Source: CAIOSQ01 sp964434345
GTDB taxonomy: Bacteria; Pseudomonadota; Alphaproteobacteria; CACIAM-22H2
Length of the DNA stretch: 64,000 nt
Direction of reading: 5' to 3'
Assembly (NCBI GenBank): GCA_964434345.1
Contig: CAYSUY010000001.1
Span: 30,349-94,348 of the forward strand
Positions within the stretch are counted from its first letter, which is position 1. Each line of letters begins with the position of its first letter. A model generated the notes under the pieces. The model worked only from the letters and a program-made list of their open reading frames with translations. It did no database searches and had not been told where the DNA came from. This document shows, piece after piece, positions 33,178-42,239 of this stretch. A program made the translations under genes and the position numbers.

Positions 33178-33630
33178 TCAGACGAGTTCCGCGGCGCGGC
33201 GGACCGCGGCGCGGATCTTCAGGTAGGTGCCGCAGCGGCACAGATTGTTCATCGCTTGGTCGATATCGGCGTCCGACGGCTTGGAGTTGCGGGCGAGCAG
33301 GCCGACAGCGGCCATGATCTGACCCGACTGGCAGAAGCCGCATTGCGGGACGTCGAGTTCTGCCCAGGCGCGCTGCACCGCATGCGTCCGGTCGGGAGAC
33401 AGGCCCTCGATGGTGACGATCGACTTGCCGACGGCCTGGGCCGCCGGGATGTTGCACGAGCGCGCGGCCTGACCGTCGATGGTGACGGTGCAGGCGCCGC
33501 ATTGGTTGATGCCGCAGCCATATTTCGTGCCGGTCATCGCCAGATGGTCCCGGAGCACCCACAGCAGCGGCGTTTGCGGATCGGCGTCGACCGAAACGGT
33601 CTTGCCGTTCACCTTGAGATCGAATGCCAT
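33178..33630 (-). CDS. [2Fe-2S] subunit of molybdenum hydroxylase (IorA-like, module B)
   Basis: The 150-residue protein has two [2Fe-2S] cluster motifs: Cys39, 44, 47, 59 (YGCGINQCGAC, SCN) and Cys97, 100, 131, 133 (QCGFCQSGQ, LCRCGTY). It closely resembles the module A subunit (shared PLLWVLRD and LTGTKYGCG-like blocks). It is the first gene of the module B operon, which continues with the Mo subunit, the SoxYZ-like carrier and the Sel1 protein. Its promoter should lie in the 222-base leader between it and the Kelch gene. Confidence 0.9.
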   Translation of the reverse strand: MAFDLKVNGKTVSVDADPQTPLLWVLRDHLAMTGTKYGCGINQCGACTVTIDGQAARSCNIPAAQAVGKSIVTIEGLSPDRTHAVQRAWAELDVPQCGFCQSGQIMAAVGLLARNSKPSDADIDQAMNNLCRCGTYLKIRAAVRRAAELV

Positions 33631-33661
33631 TCGCGTCCCTCCATTCCCTTTGTCGCGATGC

Positions 33662-33678
33662 GCGCCCCGAGGGGGCGC
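33662..33678 (-). other. Short GC hairpin in the leader of module B
   Basis: GCGCCCC (33662-33668) and GGGGCGC (33672-33678) pair around GAG, 32 bases ahead of the [2Fe-2S] gene start. Within the same 222-base gap, GCGGAA and TTCCGC (about 33768-33785) form a second small stem. These suggest a structured 5' leader, but I recognise no riboswitch class. Confidence 0.3.
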
Positions 33679-33852
33679 AGGACAGGACCTCCCACCCGAG
33701 GCCCGGCGGGATCCTGTACGGATCTTCTCGCCGACGAAGACGCTACAACCGGGACCGGCGTCGCGCCATGCGGAAACGGTATTCCGCTCCCGCGTCAGGT
33801 GCGGGGGCGGGCAGGAACGTCATGCGCGATGGGCCCGGTCTTCCCGGGGGCC

Positions 33853-34980
33853 TTACCCCAGCGTGAAGGCCTCGTGTACGGCCGACTGGACGGCGCCACC
33901 GAGCACCGCTCCGCCGCCGGCGACATAGACCCAGTCACCGATCGTCACCGCCGCGACGGCGTGCCGCGGCGTGATCATCGGCGCATGGCTCTGCCAGGCG
34001 TCGGTCGCCGGGTCATAGCTTTCCATCTGTCCAAAGACCTTGGCGTCGAGCGTCCTGCCGCGTTCGATGATTCCGCCCTCGCCGCCCATGCAGAAGAAGC
34101 GGCCGCGATACACGACCATGCCGTGGCCGGAGCGGGCGGTGGGCAGCGGCGCGCGCTCTTCCCATGTGTCCCTCTGGGGGAGGTAAACGTGATGGAGATC
34201 GGTGTTGTACTGGAAGGTGTTGAAGCGTCCGCCCACGACATGGACGAGACCCGCATGCGCCACGCAGCCGACATGGTCGCGCGCGCCGGGCAGCGGGCGG
34301 CGCAGTTCCCACGCGTCCGCGACGGGGTCATAGACCTCGTGCCAGCCGATGCTCGCGCGCTCCGGCGCCGGATCGGTGGCCCCGCCGATCAGATGCACCT
34401 TGCCGTCGAGGATCACGGCCGCCGCCGCGCCGCGCGGGCGCGGCAGCGGCGCGATCTCGCGCCAGCGATCCTCCTTGACCTCGTAGGCGAAGGCCTTGTC
34501 GTCGCAGCGCCGGTTCTGCTCGATGAAGCCCCCCATCGCGTAGACGCGCCCGGCATCCGCCGCGACCGCGACATGGTTGGCACCGCGCGGCAGCGGCGCG
34601 GCGTCGAGCCAGGCGTTCGCGACGGGGTCGTAGACCGTGTGATAGGCGCGGTTCACCCGGCCTTCGCCATAGCCGCCCACGACATGCATCCGTCCGTCCC
34701 AGACCGTGGCCCAGGCCATCTCGCTGCGCGGGATCGGCATGTCGGCGCGGGACACCCATCGGCCCGCGGGTCCGGCGGGGGCCGGGCTTGCCGACACGCG
34801 CTGCGCCTCCTGCTCGGGCGTCAGGTGATGCGGCGCGCCACCCTGCATGAGGTTGTGGAAGCGATGCGGCGACGGCGCGGCCGGTCGCAGGGCGGGGCCG
34901 TGATTGGCGTGCTGGGCCCGCGCCAGGGACGGGGCCAGCAGCGTGGCGCCCGCGGCGCCGAGCAGGAAGCGGCGATTCAT
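33853..34980 (-). CDS. Secreted Kelch-repeat protein
   Basis: The 375-residue protein has a signal sequence (NRRFLLGAAGATLLAPSLARA) and, from about residue 70, a chain of Kelch repeats seen by the recurring strand pairs MHVVGGYGEG, VYAMGGFIEQ, VHLIGGATDP, VHVVGGRFNT and VYVAGGGAVL with YDPVANAW-type turns. Six or so repeats would form a beta-propeller. No catalytic residues are evident, so the role may be ligand or partner binding in the periplasm. It is 70 bases after the DppB-type permease on the same strand, and 222 bases before the module B operon. Confidence 0.85.
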   Translation of the reverse strand: MNRRFLLGAAGATLLAPSLARAQHANHGPALRPAAPSPHRFHNLMQGGAPHHLTPEQEAQRVSASPAPAGPAGRWVSRADMPIPRSEMAWATVWDGRMHVVGGYGEGRVNRAYHTVYDPVANAWLDAAPLPRGANHVAVAADAGRVYAMGGFIEQNRRCDDKAFAYEVKEDRWREIAPLPRPRGAAAAVILDGKVHLIGGATDPAPERASIGWHEVYDPVADAWELRRPLPGARDHVGCVAHAGLVHVVGGRFNTFQYNTDLHHVYLPQRDTWEERAPLPTARSGHGMVVYRGRFFCMGGEGGIIERGRTLDAKVFGQMESYDPATDAWQSHAPMITPRHAVAAVTIGDWVYVAGGGAVLGGAVQSAVHEAFTLG

Positions 34981-35050
34981 GATCCCTACCTCGCACGAAA
35001 CTTGACCCGGCGAGGGTAGCGCCGCGCGGCGGTGACCGGAAGCGCGCCCG

Positions 35051-35998
35051 TCATCGATATTCGATGCGCGGATCGATATAGGCGTAGAGGACGTCGACCA
35101 GCAGGTTCATCAGCACGTAGATCACCAGGATGAACAGGATGCAGCCCTGGATCAGCGGATAGTCGCGCGATCCGATGGCCTGGATCAGCAGTCGCCCGAG
35201 GCCCGGATAGGTGAACACGGCCTCGGTGACGACCGTGCCGCCGATGAAATTGGCCAGCATCAGTCCGACGATCGTGACGAAGGGCAGCAATGCGTTGCGC
35301 ATCACGTGCCGCCCGACGACGTCGCGCTCCGGCAGTCCCTTCGACCGCGCCGTGCGGACGTAGTCGGCCTTGAGTTCGCTCAGCAGCGAGGCGCGCAGGA
35401 AGCGCGCGAAGATGCCCGACACGTACGTGCCGAGGGTCAGGGCCGGCATTGCCGTGTTGCGCAGCGCCTGAAGCGGCGAATCGAAGAAGGACACATAGGC
35501 CGAGGCCGACGGCAGCCAGCGCAGTTCGACCGAGAAGAGTAGGATGAGCAGGATCCCGAGCCAGAAGGTGGGCACGCCCAGCGCCAGCGCACTCCATCCG
35601 CTCAGCGCGCGGTCGATCCAGGAACCCGGCCAGATCGCGCTGGCGATCGCCACGGGGATCCCGAGCAGCAGGCCCACGAGGGTCGCGCAGAAGCCAAGCT
35701 GGAGGGTCGCCGGGACGCGCTGCATGATGAGATGCAGCACGGGTTCGCGCGCATGCAGCGAGGCCCCGAGATCGCCGGTCATGGCGCTGGTCAGCCAGGC
35801 CCAGTACTGGACCAGGACCGGCCGGTCGAGGCCGAGGCGCTGCGTAACCTCGCGGATCTGCTCGGGATTGGCGTTCTCGCCGACGATGCTCGCGACCGGT
35901 CCGCCGGGCACGGCATAGATCATCGCCCAGATCCCGAGGGATGCGAGCAGCAGCACCGGCAGCAATTGCAGCAGCCGGCGGACGATGTAGCCGGTCAT
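35051..35998 (-). CDS. Peptide/nickel-type ABC transporter permease (DppB-like)
   Basis: The 315-residue inner-membrane protein has an N-terminal helix (RRLLQLLPVLLLASLGIW), the family signature IYAVPGGP, a periplasmic loop with LGLDRPVLVQYWAWL and five further hydrophobic helices. The ATPase-contact (EAA-type) loop is YVRTARSKGLPERDVVGRHV. Its start overlaps the DppC stop (ATGA). It is the last gene of the transporter operon, which is unusual since DppB-type genes often precede DppC. Substrates of this class range from peptides to small organic molecules. Confidence 0.92.
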   Translation of the reverse strand: MTGYIVRRLLQLLPVLLLASLGIWAMIYAVPGGPVASIVGENANPEQIREVTQRLGLDRPVLVQYWAWLTSAMTGDLGASLHAREPVLHLIMQRVPATLQLGFCATLVGLLLGIPVAIASAIWPGSWIDRALSGWSALALGVPTFWLGILLILLFSVELRWLPSASAYVSFFDSPLQALRNTAMPALTLGTYVSGIFARFLRASLLSELKADYVRTARSKGLPERDVVGRHVMRNALLPFVTIVGLMLANFIGGTVVTEAVFTYPGLGRLLIQAIGSRDYPLIQGCILFILVIYVLMNLLVDVLYAYIDPRIEYR

Positions 35999-36879
35999 CT
36001 TCCGCTCCCTTCGGAGGACGCGCCCGCGACCTCGCGGCGATCCTCGAGAACGGTCGCGAGGGTCCGGCCAAGCGTATCGAGCGACAGGATGGTCAAGGTG
36101 AGCGCGATCCCCGGCAGCACGGCGTAGGTCGGTGCCTCGTAGAGGAAGGACTTCCCGGTACGCAGAAGATCGCCCCAGCTCGGCGTGGGCGGCGGAATGC
36201 CGACGCCGAGGAAGGACAGCGCGGCCTCGAGCAGGATGGCGACCGAGGAGAGCACGACGACCTGGACCAGGATCGGGCTCCAGGAATTGGGCAGCACGGT
36301 CCTGAACATCGTGTAGGCCGAAGATCCACCGAGCGCCTCGACGGCAAGCACGAAATCGCGCTGGCGCAGCGACAGGACCTGGGCACGGGTGATGCGTGCG
36401 AAGCTGGGCACGCCGGTGATCCCCACGGCGACCAGGGCGGCGAGCTGGCTGCGCCCGAGCACAGCGATCATCGCCATGGCGAAGAGGATCCCCGGAAGCG
36501 CCAGCAGCACGTCGATGATCCGCATCAGCACCGCGTCGCGCCAGCCGCCGAAGAAACCGGCGACGAGGCCGATCGGGATGCCGATGCAGGCGGCGATGGC
36601 GACCGCGCCCGCGGCCGTGATCAGGGATGTGCGCGCGCCGTAGATGACGCGGGCCAGCAGATCGCGTCCGAGTTCGTCGGCGCCGAACCAGTAGCGCGCC
36701 GAGGGCGGCTCGAGGCTGGCGCTGACATCCTGCAGAAGCGGATCGATCGGCAGGACCCAGGGCGCGAGGAAGGCGAGCAGCAGGGTGAGGAGCAGAAACG
36801 ATCCGCTCAGCAACGCGCCAGGATGGGAGAACAGCCGCTTCGCGGTTTCGATGCGGCGCTGCGTACGGCGTGCGGTCAT
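35995..36879 (-). CDS. Peptide/nickel-type ABC transporter permease (DppC-like)
   Basis: The 294-residue membrane protein has an N-terminal cytoplasmic tail, a first helix (ALLSGSFLLLTLLLAFLAPW), the DppC signature FGADELGRDLLARVIYGARTSL and the EAA-type loop FVLAVEALGGSSAYTMFRTVLPN, followed by LEAALSFLGVGIPPPTPSWG. It forms the channel with the DppB-like protein. The start at 36879 overlaps the ATPase stop by four bases. A longer frame starting at 36930 lies within the ATPase gene and is less likely. Confidence 0.92.
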   Translation of the reverse strand: MTARRTQRRIETAKRLFSHPGALLSGSFLLLTLLLAFLAPWVLPIDPLLQDVSASLEPPSARYWFGADELGRDLLARVIYGARTSLITAAGAVAIAACIGIPIGLVAGFFGGWRDAVLMRIIDVLLALPGILFAMAMIAVLGRSQLAALVAVGITGVPSFARITRAQVLSLRQRDFVLAVEALGGSSAYTMFRTVLPNSWSPILVQVVVLSSVAILLEAALSFLGVGIPPPTPSWGDLLRTGKSFLYEAPTYAVLPGIALTLTILSLDTLGRTLATVLEDRREVAGASSEGSGR

Positions 36880-38936
36880 CGCGCGGCTCCCGCGAGGATG
36901 GACGCGTCGAGCGGTCCCGCATGGTGGCACGCGCTGCGCGTCGTGCCGCCGGGCTGTGCGACGAAGGCCGGGCGTTCGCGCGCGCAGATCTCCGTCGCGC
37001 GGAAGCAGCGCGGATGGAAGGCGCAGCCCGAGGGCGGACGCGCGGGGCTCGGGATGTCGCCCTGCAGGACGATCCGCTTGCGCCGGCTCCGGGACGCCGG
37101 ATCGGGCACGGGCACGGCCGAGAGCAGGGACTGGGTGTAGGGATGCGTGGGACGCTCGTAGAGATCGGTCTTGCCGCTCTCCTCGACGATGCGGCCGAGA
37201 TACATCACGGCGACCCGGTCCGAGATGTGGCGCACCACCGACAGGTCATGCGCGACGAAGAGGTAGGCGAGGCGCAACTCGCGCTGCAGGTCCTGAAGCA
37301 GGTTGATCACTTGCGCCTGGATCGAGACGTCGAGCGCCGCGACCGGCTCGTCGAGGATCAGCAGGCGTGGCTGGAGCGCGAGGGCGCGCGCGATGCCGAT
37401 GCGCTGGCGTTGCCCGCCCGAAAATTCGCTGGGGAAGCGGTCCAGCATGGTGCGCGACAGGCCCACCAGTTCGAACAATTCGGCGATCCGCTTCTCGCCG
37501 CCCATCTCGTCGAACAGACCATGGATGTGCAGCGGCTCGGCCACGATGTCGCCGACCGTGCGCACGGGGTTCAGCGAGGCGTAGGGGTCCTGGAAGATAT
37601 ACTGCATGTTCCGCCGCACGCGGCGCATGTCGGCACGCGGCAGGTTCGTGATGTCCTGGCCGTCGAAGGCGACGCTGCCGCCGGTGGCGCGCACCAGGCC
37701 CATGATGGCCCGCGCGGTCGTCGTCTTGCCGCAGCCGGACTCGCCGACGAGCCCGAGCGTCTCGCCGGCGCGCAGGTCGAGGCTGACGCCGTCCACCGCG
37801 CGCACGGTCCCGACCTGACGGCGCAGCAGCCCGGCGCGGATCGGAAAATGAACGCGGAGATCGTCGACCCGCAGCAGGGGCGTCCCGGCAGCGGGTTTCT
37901 CGACCCGTGCCGGTGTCAGAGGGCGCGGTTCGGGGCGCCGCGCGGCGGTGTCGGCGGTCTCGGCCTCGGCTGCGAAATGGCAGGCGCTGGCATGGCCCTC
38001 GGCTCCGACCGCGACGAGCGCCGGCGCTTCTGCTGCGCAGATCGGCCGGTCGCGGCCGATCGGGCAGCGGGGATGGAAGGCGCAGCCGGACGGCATGCGG
38101 GCGGGTGCCGGCGGCTGTCCGGAGATCGGCACCAGTCGTTCGTCGGCGCCGTCGATGCGCGGCAGGCTGCGCAGCAGGCCGATCGTGTAGGGATGGCGCG
38201 GCCGGGCGAAGATCTCCTCCACGCGTCCGGTCTCGACGATGCGTCCGCCATACATCACGGCGACGCGATGTGCGACCTCTGCGATGACGCCGAGATCATG
38301 CGTGATCAAGATCACCGCGGCACCGGACTCCGCCTGGCGACGGGCAAGGACCGACAGGACCTGTGCCTGGACGGTGACGTCGAGCGCCGTGGTCGGTTCG
38401 TCGGCGATGATGAGCCGCGGCTGGCCCGCCATCGCCATCGCGATCACCGCGCGCTGGCGCATGCCGCCGGAGAATTGATGCGGGAACTGCCCGGCGCGCG
38501 CCGCCGGGTCGGGAATGTCGACTTCGCGCAGCAGGTCGATCGCGCGACCCGTGGCGGCGGCGCTGCCGATGCGGCCATGCGCGACCTGCCCCTCGATCAC
38601 CTGACGCCCGATCGGCAGCACGGGATTGAGCGTCGTCGTCGGGTCCTGGAAGATCATGCCGACATCGTTGCCGCGCATGCGCCGCAAGGTCTCGCGGTCG
38701 GCTGTGGTGATCTCCACGCCGCCGAGCCGTATCGACCCGGAGACGCGGGCGGTCGCCGGCAGCAACCCGGTGATCGCGAGCGATGTCACGCTCTTGCCGG
38801 AGCCGGACTCGCCGACGATCCCCAGGACCTCGTTGGCGTGGACGTCGAAATCGACGCCACGCACGGCCGGGACGCTGCGTCCGGATCCGGTGAAGGCGAC
38901 GTCGAGGCCGCGAACGGAAAGGATGGGCTCAGCCAT
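36876..38936 (-). CDS. Double ATPase of peptide/nickel-type ABC transporter (DppD-DppF fused, GsiA-like)
   Basis: The 686-residue protein contains two complete nucleotide-binding domains. The first has GESGSGKS (Walker A), a FSGGMRQR signature and ADEPTTALD; the second has GESGCGKT, FSGGQRQR and LDEPVAALD. Each is followed by the oligopeptide-transporter tail with four cysteines (CAFHPRCPIGRDRPIC and CAFHPRCFRATEIC), a motif linked to an iron-sulfur centre in some relatives. It powers uptake by the adjacent permeases. The gap to the binding-protein gene is 147 bases and holds a strong hairpin. Confidence 0.93.
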   Translation of the reverse strand: MAEPILSVRGLDVAFTGSGRSVPAVRGVDFDVHANEVLGIVGESGSGKSVTSLAITGLLPATARVSGSIRLGGVEITTADRETLRRMRGNDVGMIFQDPTTTLNPVLPIGRQVIEGQVAHGRIGSAAATGRAIDLLREVDIPDPAARAGQFPHQFSGGMRQRAVIAMAMAGQPRLIIADEPTTALDVTVQAQVLSVLARRQAESGAAVILITHDLGVIAEVAHRVAVMYGGRIVETGRVEEIFARPRHPYTIGLLRSLPRIDGADERLVPISGQPPAPARMPSGCAFHPRCPIGRDRPICAAEAPALVAVGAEGHASACHFAAEAETADTAARRPEPRPLTPARVEKPAAGTPLLRVDDLRVHFPIRAGLLRRQVGTVRAVDGVSLDLRAGETLGLVGESGCGKTTTARAIMGLVRATGGSVAFDGQDITNLPRADMRRVRRNMQYIFQDPYASLNPVRTVGDIVAEPLHIHGLFDEMGGEKRIAELFELVGLSRTMLDRFPSEFSGGQRQRIGIARALALQPRLLILDEPVAALDVSIQAQVINLLQDLQRELRLAYLFVAHDLSVVRHISDRVAVMYLGRIVEESGKTDLYERPTHPYTQSLLSAVPVPDPASRSRRKRIVLQGDIPSPARPPSGCAFHPRCFRATEICARERPAFVAQPGGTTRSACHHAGPLDASILAGAAR

Positions 38937-39039
38937 GTCGGGCGCTTGGTCCGGAACGCGGGAGGGCGAGGGAATGGCTGTTTCGCCTGGCCACGCCGGA
39001 GAACCGGGCGTGCACAGGGATATCCAGAGAAAGGAGGCG

Positions 39040-39073
39040 CCGCCGCGCCGCCGGGGATCCGGCGGCGCGGCGG
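39040..39073 (-). terminator. Perfect 15-bp GC hairpin after the peptide-type binding protein gene
   Basis: Arms 39040-39054 and 39059-39073 (CCGCCGCGCCGCCGG and its complement) enclose a four-base loop. On the reverse strand it starts 11 bases after the binding-protein stop at 39084. The following bases (GCGCCTCCTTTCTCT) lack a true T-run. It may protect the binding-protein mRNA or reduce read-through into the ATPase and permeases. Confidence 0.65.
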
Positions 39074-39083
39074 TCCGGGCTCG

Positions 39084-40625
39084 TCAGCGGAAGCCCATCG
39101 TGCGGCAGACGAGGATGTTGTCGATATCGAGCGTCACACCGCCGATGTTCTTCGCGGCGACGATCAGGCCGATGTCGTAGCTGTTGGTCGCGACGCCGAA
39201 CGACGTCTCGACGAGCACCTTGTTGAGGTTGTCGTAGGCGGCCTTGACCTCCGGCCCCGAACCGAGCGCGCTGTCGACGCGCTGGATCGCGGCGACGTAT
39301 TCGGGATGCGGGTGCGGATTGCCGAGGATCGGATTGTTGACGGTCCGGTAGATGCTGTTCGTGGTCAGGCGGCTGGGGAATTTCTGCACGTTGCCGACCC
39401 CGCCGAACGTCGCCGCGAACTTGCCGGTCAGCAGCGCGTCGACGTATTCGGCGCCCTGCTTCACGTCGAGATCGACCTTGAGGCCGACGCGGGTCAGCGT
39501 GCCCTGGACGATCTGCGTGATCGCGACGCTGTCCTGGTTGCCGCCATCGACCAGGATCTTCCAGTCCTGCATCTCGGCGTCGGGCAGGCCGGACTCCTTG
39601 AGTAGGGCGCGGGCCTTGTCGAGATCGAAGGCAAAGCGGGTGTTGTACGAGGCGTCGAAGGCCGGATTGGCCGGCGCCCAGGGCAGGGCCGTGACCTGAC
39701 CCAGGCCGGCATACCCGACGCGCAGGATCGCGGCGCGGTCCATGAGATGGTTGAAGGCCTGCCGGAACTTCGCGTTGCGGAACGGCCCGCGCGTGGTGTT
39801 GATGCGGAACACCTGGACGAGCGGCCCGGGCCCCTGGAACACCTGATATCCGGCATTGCGCAGGCGAGCCGCGGCGCGCGCGCCACCGCCATAGATCAGG
39901 TCGACCGAGCCGGATTCGAGCGCCGCGCTGGCGGAATCGTTGTCGCTGAAGATCGTGAACACGACCTCGCTGGCCACCGGTTCGCCACTGCGCCAATAGG
40001 CCTTGTTCGCCGTCAGCACCAGTCGCTGGCCGAGGACACGCTCGGACACGACGAAGGGACCGGTGCCGCCGGCCTTCGTCTCGACCGTGTCGATCACGGT
40101 GGGGTCGATGATCGCGATGAACTGGAGCAGGTCGGTGATCTGCTTTTCGGGCACCGGCGCCTTGAAGTTCAGCCGGATCGTGCGGGGGTCGACGACGGTC
40201 CAGTCCTGCACGATCGACATCGTCGGGAAGATGTTCTTGCCCTTCGCGGGATCGGCGCATTTCTTGAGGTTGACGGCCACCGCCTCGGCGTCGAGCGCGC
40301 CTCCGGCGTGGAACTTGACGTCGCCACGCAGGGTGAGCGTCACCGACTTGCTGTCGGGTGCCACGCTCCACGCCGAGGCGAGGTTCGGGACCGCCTTGCC
40401 GTCCGGGGTGTACTCGATGAGGCTGTCGTAGCAGTTCTTCATGATCGGCATGTTGATCGACGAGAACTGGTGCGGATCGAAATTGGCGATGTCTGCGAGC
40501 AGCGCGACGCGCAGCCGCCCGCCCCGCAGCGCCTGCGCCGAGGCCGGGGCGAAGGGCAGCGCCGCCGCCGCGCCGATCATCAGCGTTCCCTTGAGGCCGT
40601 CCCGTCGCGTGAATCCCTTGCTCAT
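39084..40625 (-). CDS. Peptide/nickel-type ABC transporter substrate-binding protein (SBP_bac_5)
   Basis: The 513-residue secreted protein has a Tat-like signal (FTRRDGLKGTLMIGAAAALPF, cleavage near ASAQA). The mature protein shows the DppA/OppA pattern: NFDPHQFSSINMPIMKNCYDSLIEY, LASAWSVAPDSKSVTLTLR and VKFHAGGALDAEAV. These captured ligands include peptides, opines, nickel complexes and other small molecules. GGAGGGAG precedes ATG 40625. A perfect TTGACA (reverse strand of 40704-40709) lies upstream, with no good -10 partner. The neighbouring M81 hydrolase and redox genes suggest a catabolic substrate. Confidence 0.9.
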   Translation of the reverse strand: MSKGFTRRDGLKGTLMIGAAAALPFAPASAQALRGGRLRVALLADIANFDPHQFSSINMPIMKNCYDSLIEYTPDGKAVPNLASAWSVAPDSKSVTLTLRGDVKFHAGGALDAEAVAVNLKKCADPAKGKNIFPTMSIVQDWTVVDPRTIRLNFKAPVPEKQITDLLQFIAIIDPTVIDTVETKAGGTGPFVVSERVLGQRLVLTANKAYWRSGEPVASEVVFTIFSDNDSASAALESGSVDLIYGGGARAAARLRNAGYQVFQGPGPLVQVFRINTTRGPFRNAKFRQAFNHLMDRAAILRVGYAGLGQVTALPWAPANPAFDASYNTRFAFDLDKARALLKESGLPDAEMQDWKILVDGGNQDSVAITQIVQGTLTRVGLKVDLDVKQGAEYVDALLTGKFAATFGGVGNVQKFPSRLTTNSIYRTVNNPILGNPHPHPEYVAAIQRVDSALGSGPEVKAAYDNLNKVLVETSFGVATNSYDIGLIVAAKNIGGVTLDIDNILVCRTMGFR

Positions 40626-40733
40626 GCGAATCTCCCTCCGCTTTCGCGCGGCCATCCCAACCGACGGCCGTTCGAGGTCAGCTTTGGGAAACGGGATCGC
40701 CCTTGTCAAACCCCCGTTCCAGCCGCCGAAACG

Positions 40734-42215
40734 TCAGCCGCGCCGGCTCGTGACCGGCTCGAGTGGCCAGATCGGCCGCGGCAGCCGGCGCCAGGGCAGG
40801 GTCTCGACCTGGGACTGACCGGGGCCGGTCGTGTCGACGCGGATCACCCGGGAGGCGATCGGCGCGAAATACTGGAAGTTCGACGCGGTCTTCAGCACCG
40901 CCATCTTGTAGTCGCGCGGCTCGATACCGAAGGCCCGGTAGACGTCGGGCACGTTGCCGGCAAGGCCGCGCAATTCGCTGACCAGCAGGGTCGTCGGTCC
41001 GACATCGAAGACGACCGTGCAGCCCATATCGACCTCCGGCTGCGTATGATCGGCGACGCGCACGATGCCGCCACCGACATGCCGGACGATCCCGGTCACC
41101 TCCAGCGGCCGAAAGAACTCCGTGGCCGCGTGGCCGCCCACCGGAAGCGTCACCGTCGCGCCGACGCCGGCCGCGGCGAGCCGCAGCGCGGTGACCGGCT
41201 CGATCAGCGGAACCAGCGCACGGCCGGCGATCTTCAGCCGCAGCATCGATTCCAGGATCAGGTTGCTGTCGCCCGCGGCGCCGCCGAACACGGTGTCGCC
41301 CGTGTCGCTCAGCACGACGACGCCAGCGGCCTCCGCGTCCGCCATGCGGACCGCGTCGTCGATCGATACCGCCTCGCGGATCTGGAAGGCATCGCGCATC
41401 GACCAGGCGAGGTCGGCGAGCTCGTCCGCCAGACGTTCGGCGAGGGGCTGGTCGCCATCCGTCACGACGACCGTCGCCCAGCCGCCCTCGGCGACGTCGA
41501 GCCAGGGCTGCATCGGATAGTTGGAGGCCTGGAGAACGCGCGGATCGGCGGCCTCCATCGCGCGGGCCCGATCGAACCAGGTCTTCATTGGATGGCGCGA
41601 GGTCAGGAACTGTTCCTGATGCGTGACCATCGGGATCTTGCGCCATGCCATCGTCGGTCGCACCTCGCCGGCCGCGATGCGGATCAGCAATTCGGCACCG
41701 ATGCGTCCGGTGTCGAAGGGATCGTGCGGCTGCGTGCGATGGCCGACGATCGCCGTCGACAGGTCGACCATGCGCTGCGTCACGTTGGCATGATGATCGA
41801 GCGACACGACGATCGGCACGTCCGGCCCCAGAACCTCCCGGCAGATCGCGAGCTGTGCTCCCTCGACGTCGTCGACCCCTTCCGCGGCGCAGGCGCCGTG
41901 CAGCTGCAGCGCAAGCCCGTCGATCCGTCCAGCGCGTCGCAGCCCGTCACGGATGCGCGCCTCGAAGAACAGCCGGCACTCCGTGGTGATGCGCCCGCCC
42001 GCCGTGGCCCAGCCGCGGGTGATCGGAACCGATTCGATCGCGCGGCCCGACGCCTGTACCGCGGCGAGATATCCGCCGACCTGCCCGATGTCGCCCAGCT
42101 TCTCGAAGATCTCCGCACCGTCGTAGAGACCGAAGGCGCGGAAGTCGCGCATCGTCGTCGGCACCGGATTGAAGTCGTTGGTCTCCTGACCGATGTTGAT
42201 CAGCGCGAGGCGCAT
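40734..42215 (-). CDS. M81-family metallohydrolase (MlrC/microcystinase C-like)
   Basis: The 493-residue protein matches the M81/DUF1485 family: MRLALINIGQETNDFNP at the start, LQLHGACAAEGVDDVEG, the metal-site block VSLDHHANVT and GHRTQPHDPFDTG. MlrC of microcystin degraders belongs here, but most relatives sit beside peptide-type ABC transporters and have unknown small substrates. The reading frame stops 109 bases before the binding-protein gene in the same direction, matching that genomic habit. No signal peptide is seen, so it is cytoplasmic. A GC hairpin (42240-42256) lies upstream of its start. Confidence 0.87.
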   Translation of the reverse strand: MRLALINIGQETNDFNPVPTTMRDFRAFGLYDGAEIFEKLGDIGQVGGYLAAVQASGRAIESVPITRGWATAGGRITTECRLFFEARIRDGLRRAGRIDGLALQLHGACAAEGVDDVEGAQLAICREVLGPDVPIVVSLDHHANVTQRMVDLSTAIVGHRTQPHDPFDTGRIGAELLIRIAAGEVRPTMAWRKIPMVTHQEQFLTSRHPMKTWFDRARAMEAADPRVLQASNYPMQPWLDVAEGGWATVVVTDGDQPLAERLADELADLAWSMRDAFQIREAVSIDDAVRMADAEAAGVVVLSDTGDTVFGGAAGDSNLILESMLRLKIAGRALVPLIEPVTALRLAAAGVGATVTLPVGGHAATEFFRPLEVTGIVRHVGGGIVRVADHTQPEVDMGCTVVFDVGPTTLLVSELRGLAGNVPDVYRAFGIEPRDYKMAVLKTASNFQYFAPIASRVIRVDTTGPGQSQVETLPWRRLPRPIWPLEPVTSRRG

Positions 42216-42239
42216 GGCGTGTTTTCCCCTTCGAAAGCG

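Noticed and set aside
30428..33226. A 932-codon forward frame opposite module B
   Set aside because: It is antisense to the Mo subunit and SoxYZ genes; repeated HRDR/ADRR-type peptide without domains.
33631..33852. Molybdenum-cofactor riboswitch before module B
   Set aside because: Stems are present, but I cannot match the conserved Moco motif, and such elements are not usual before this enzyme class.
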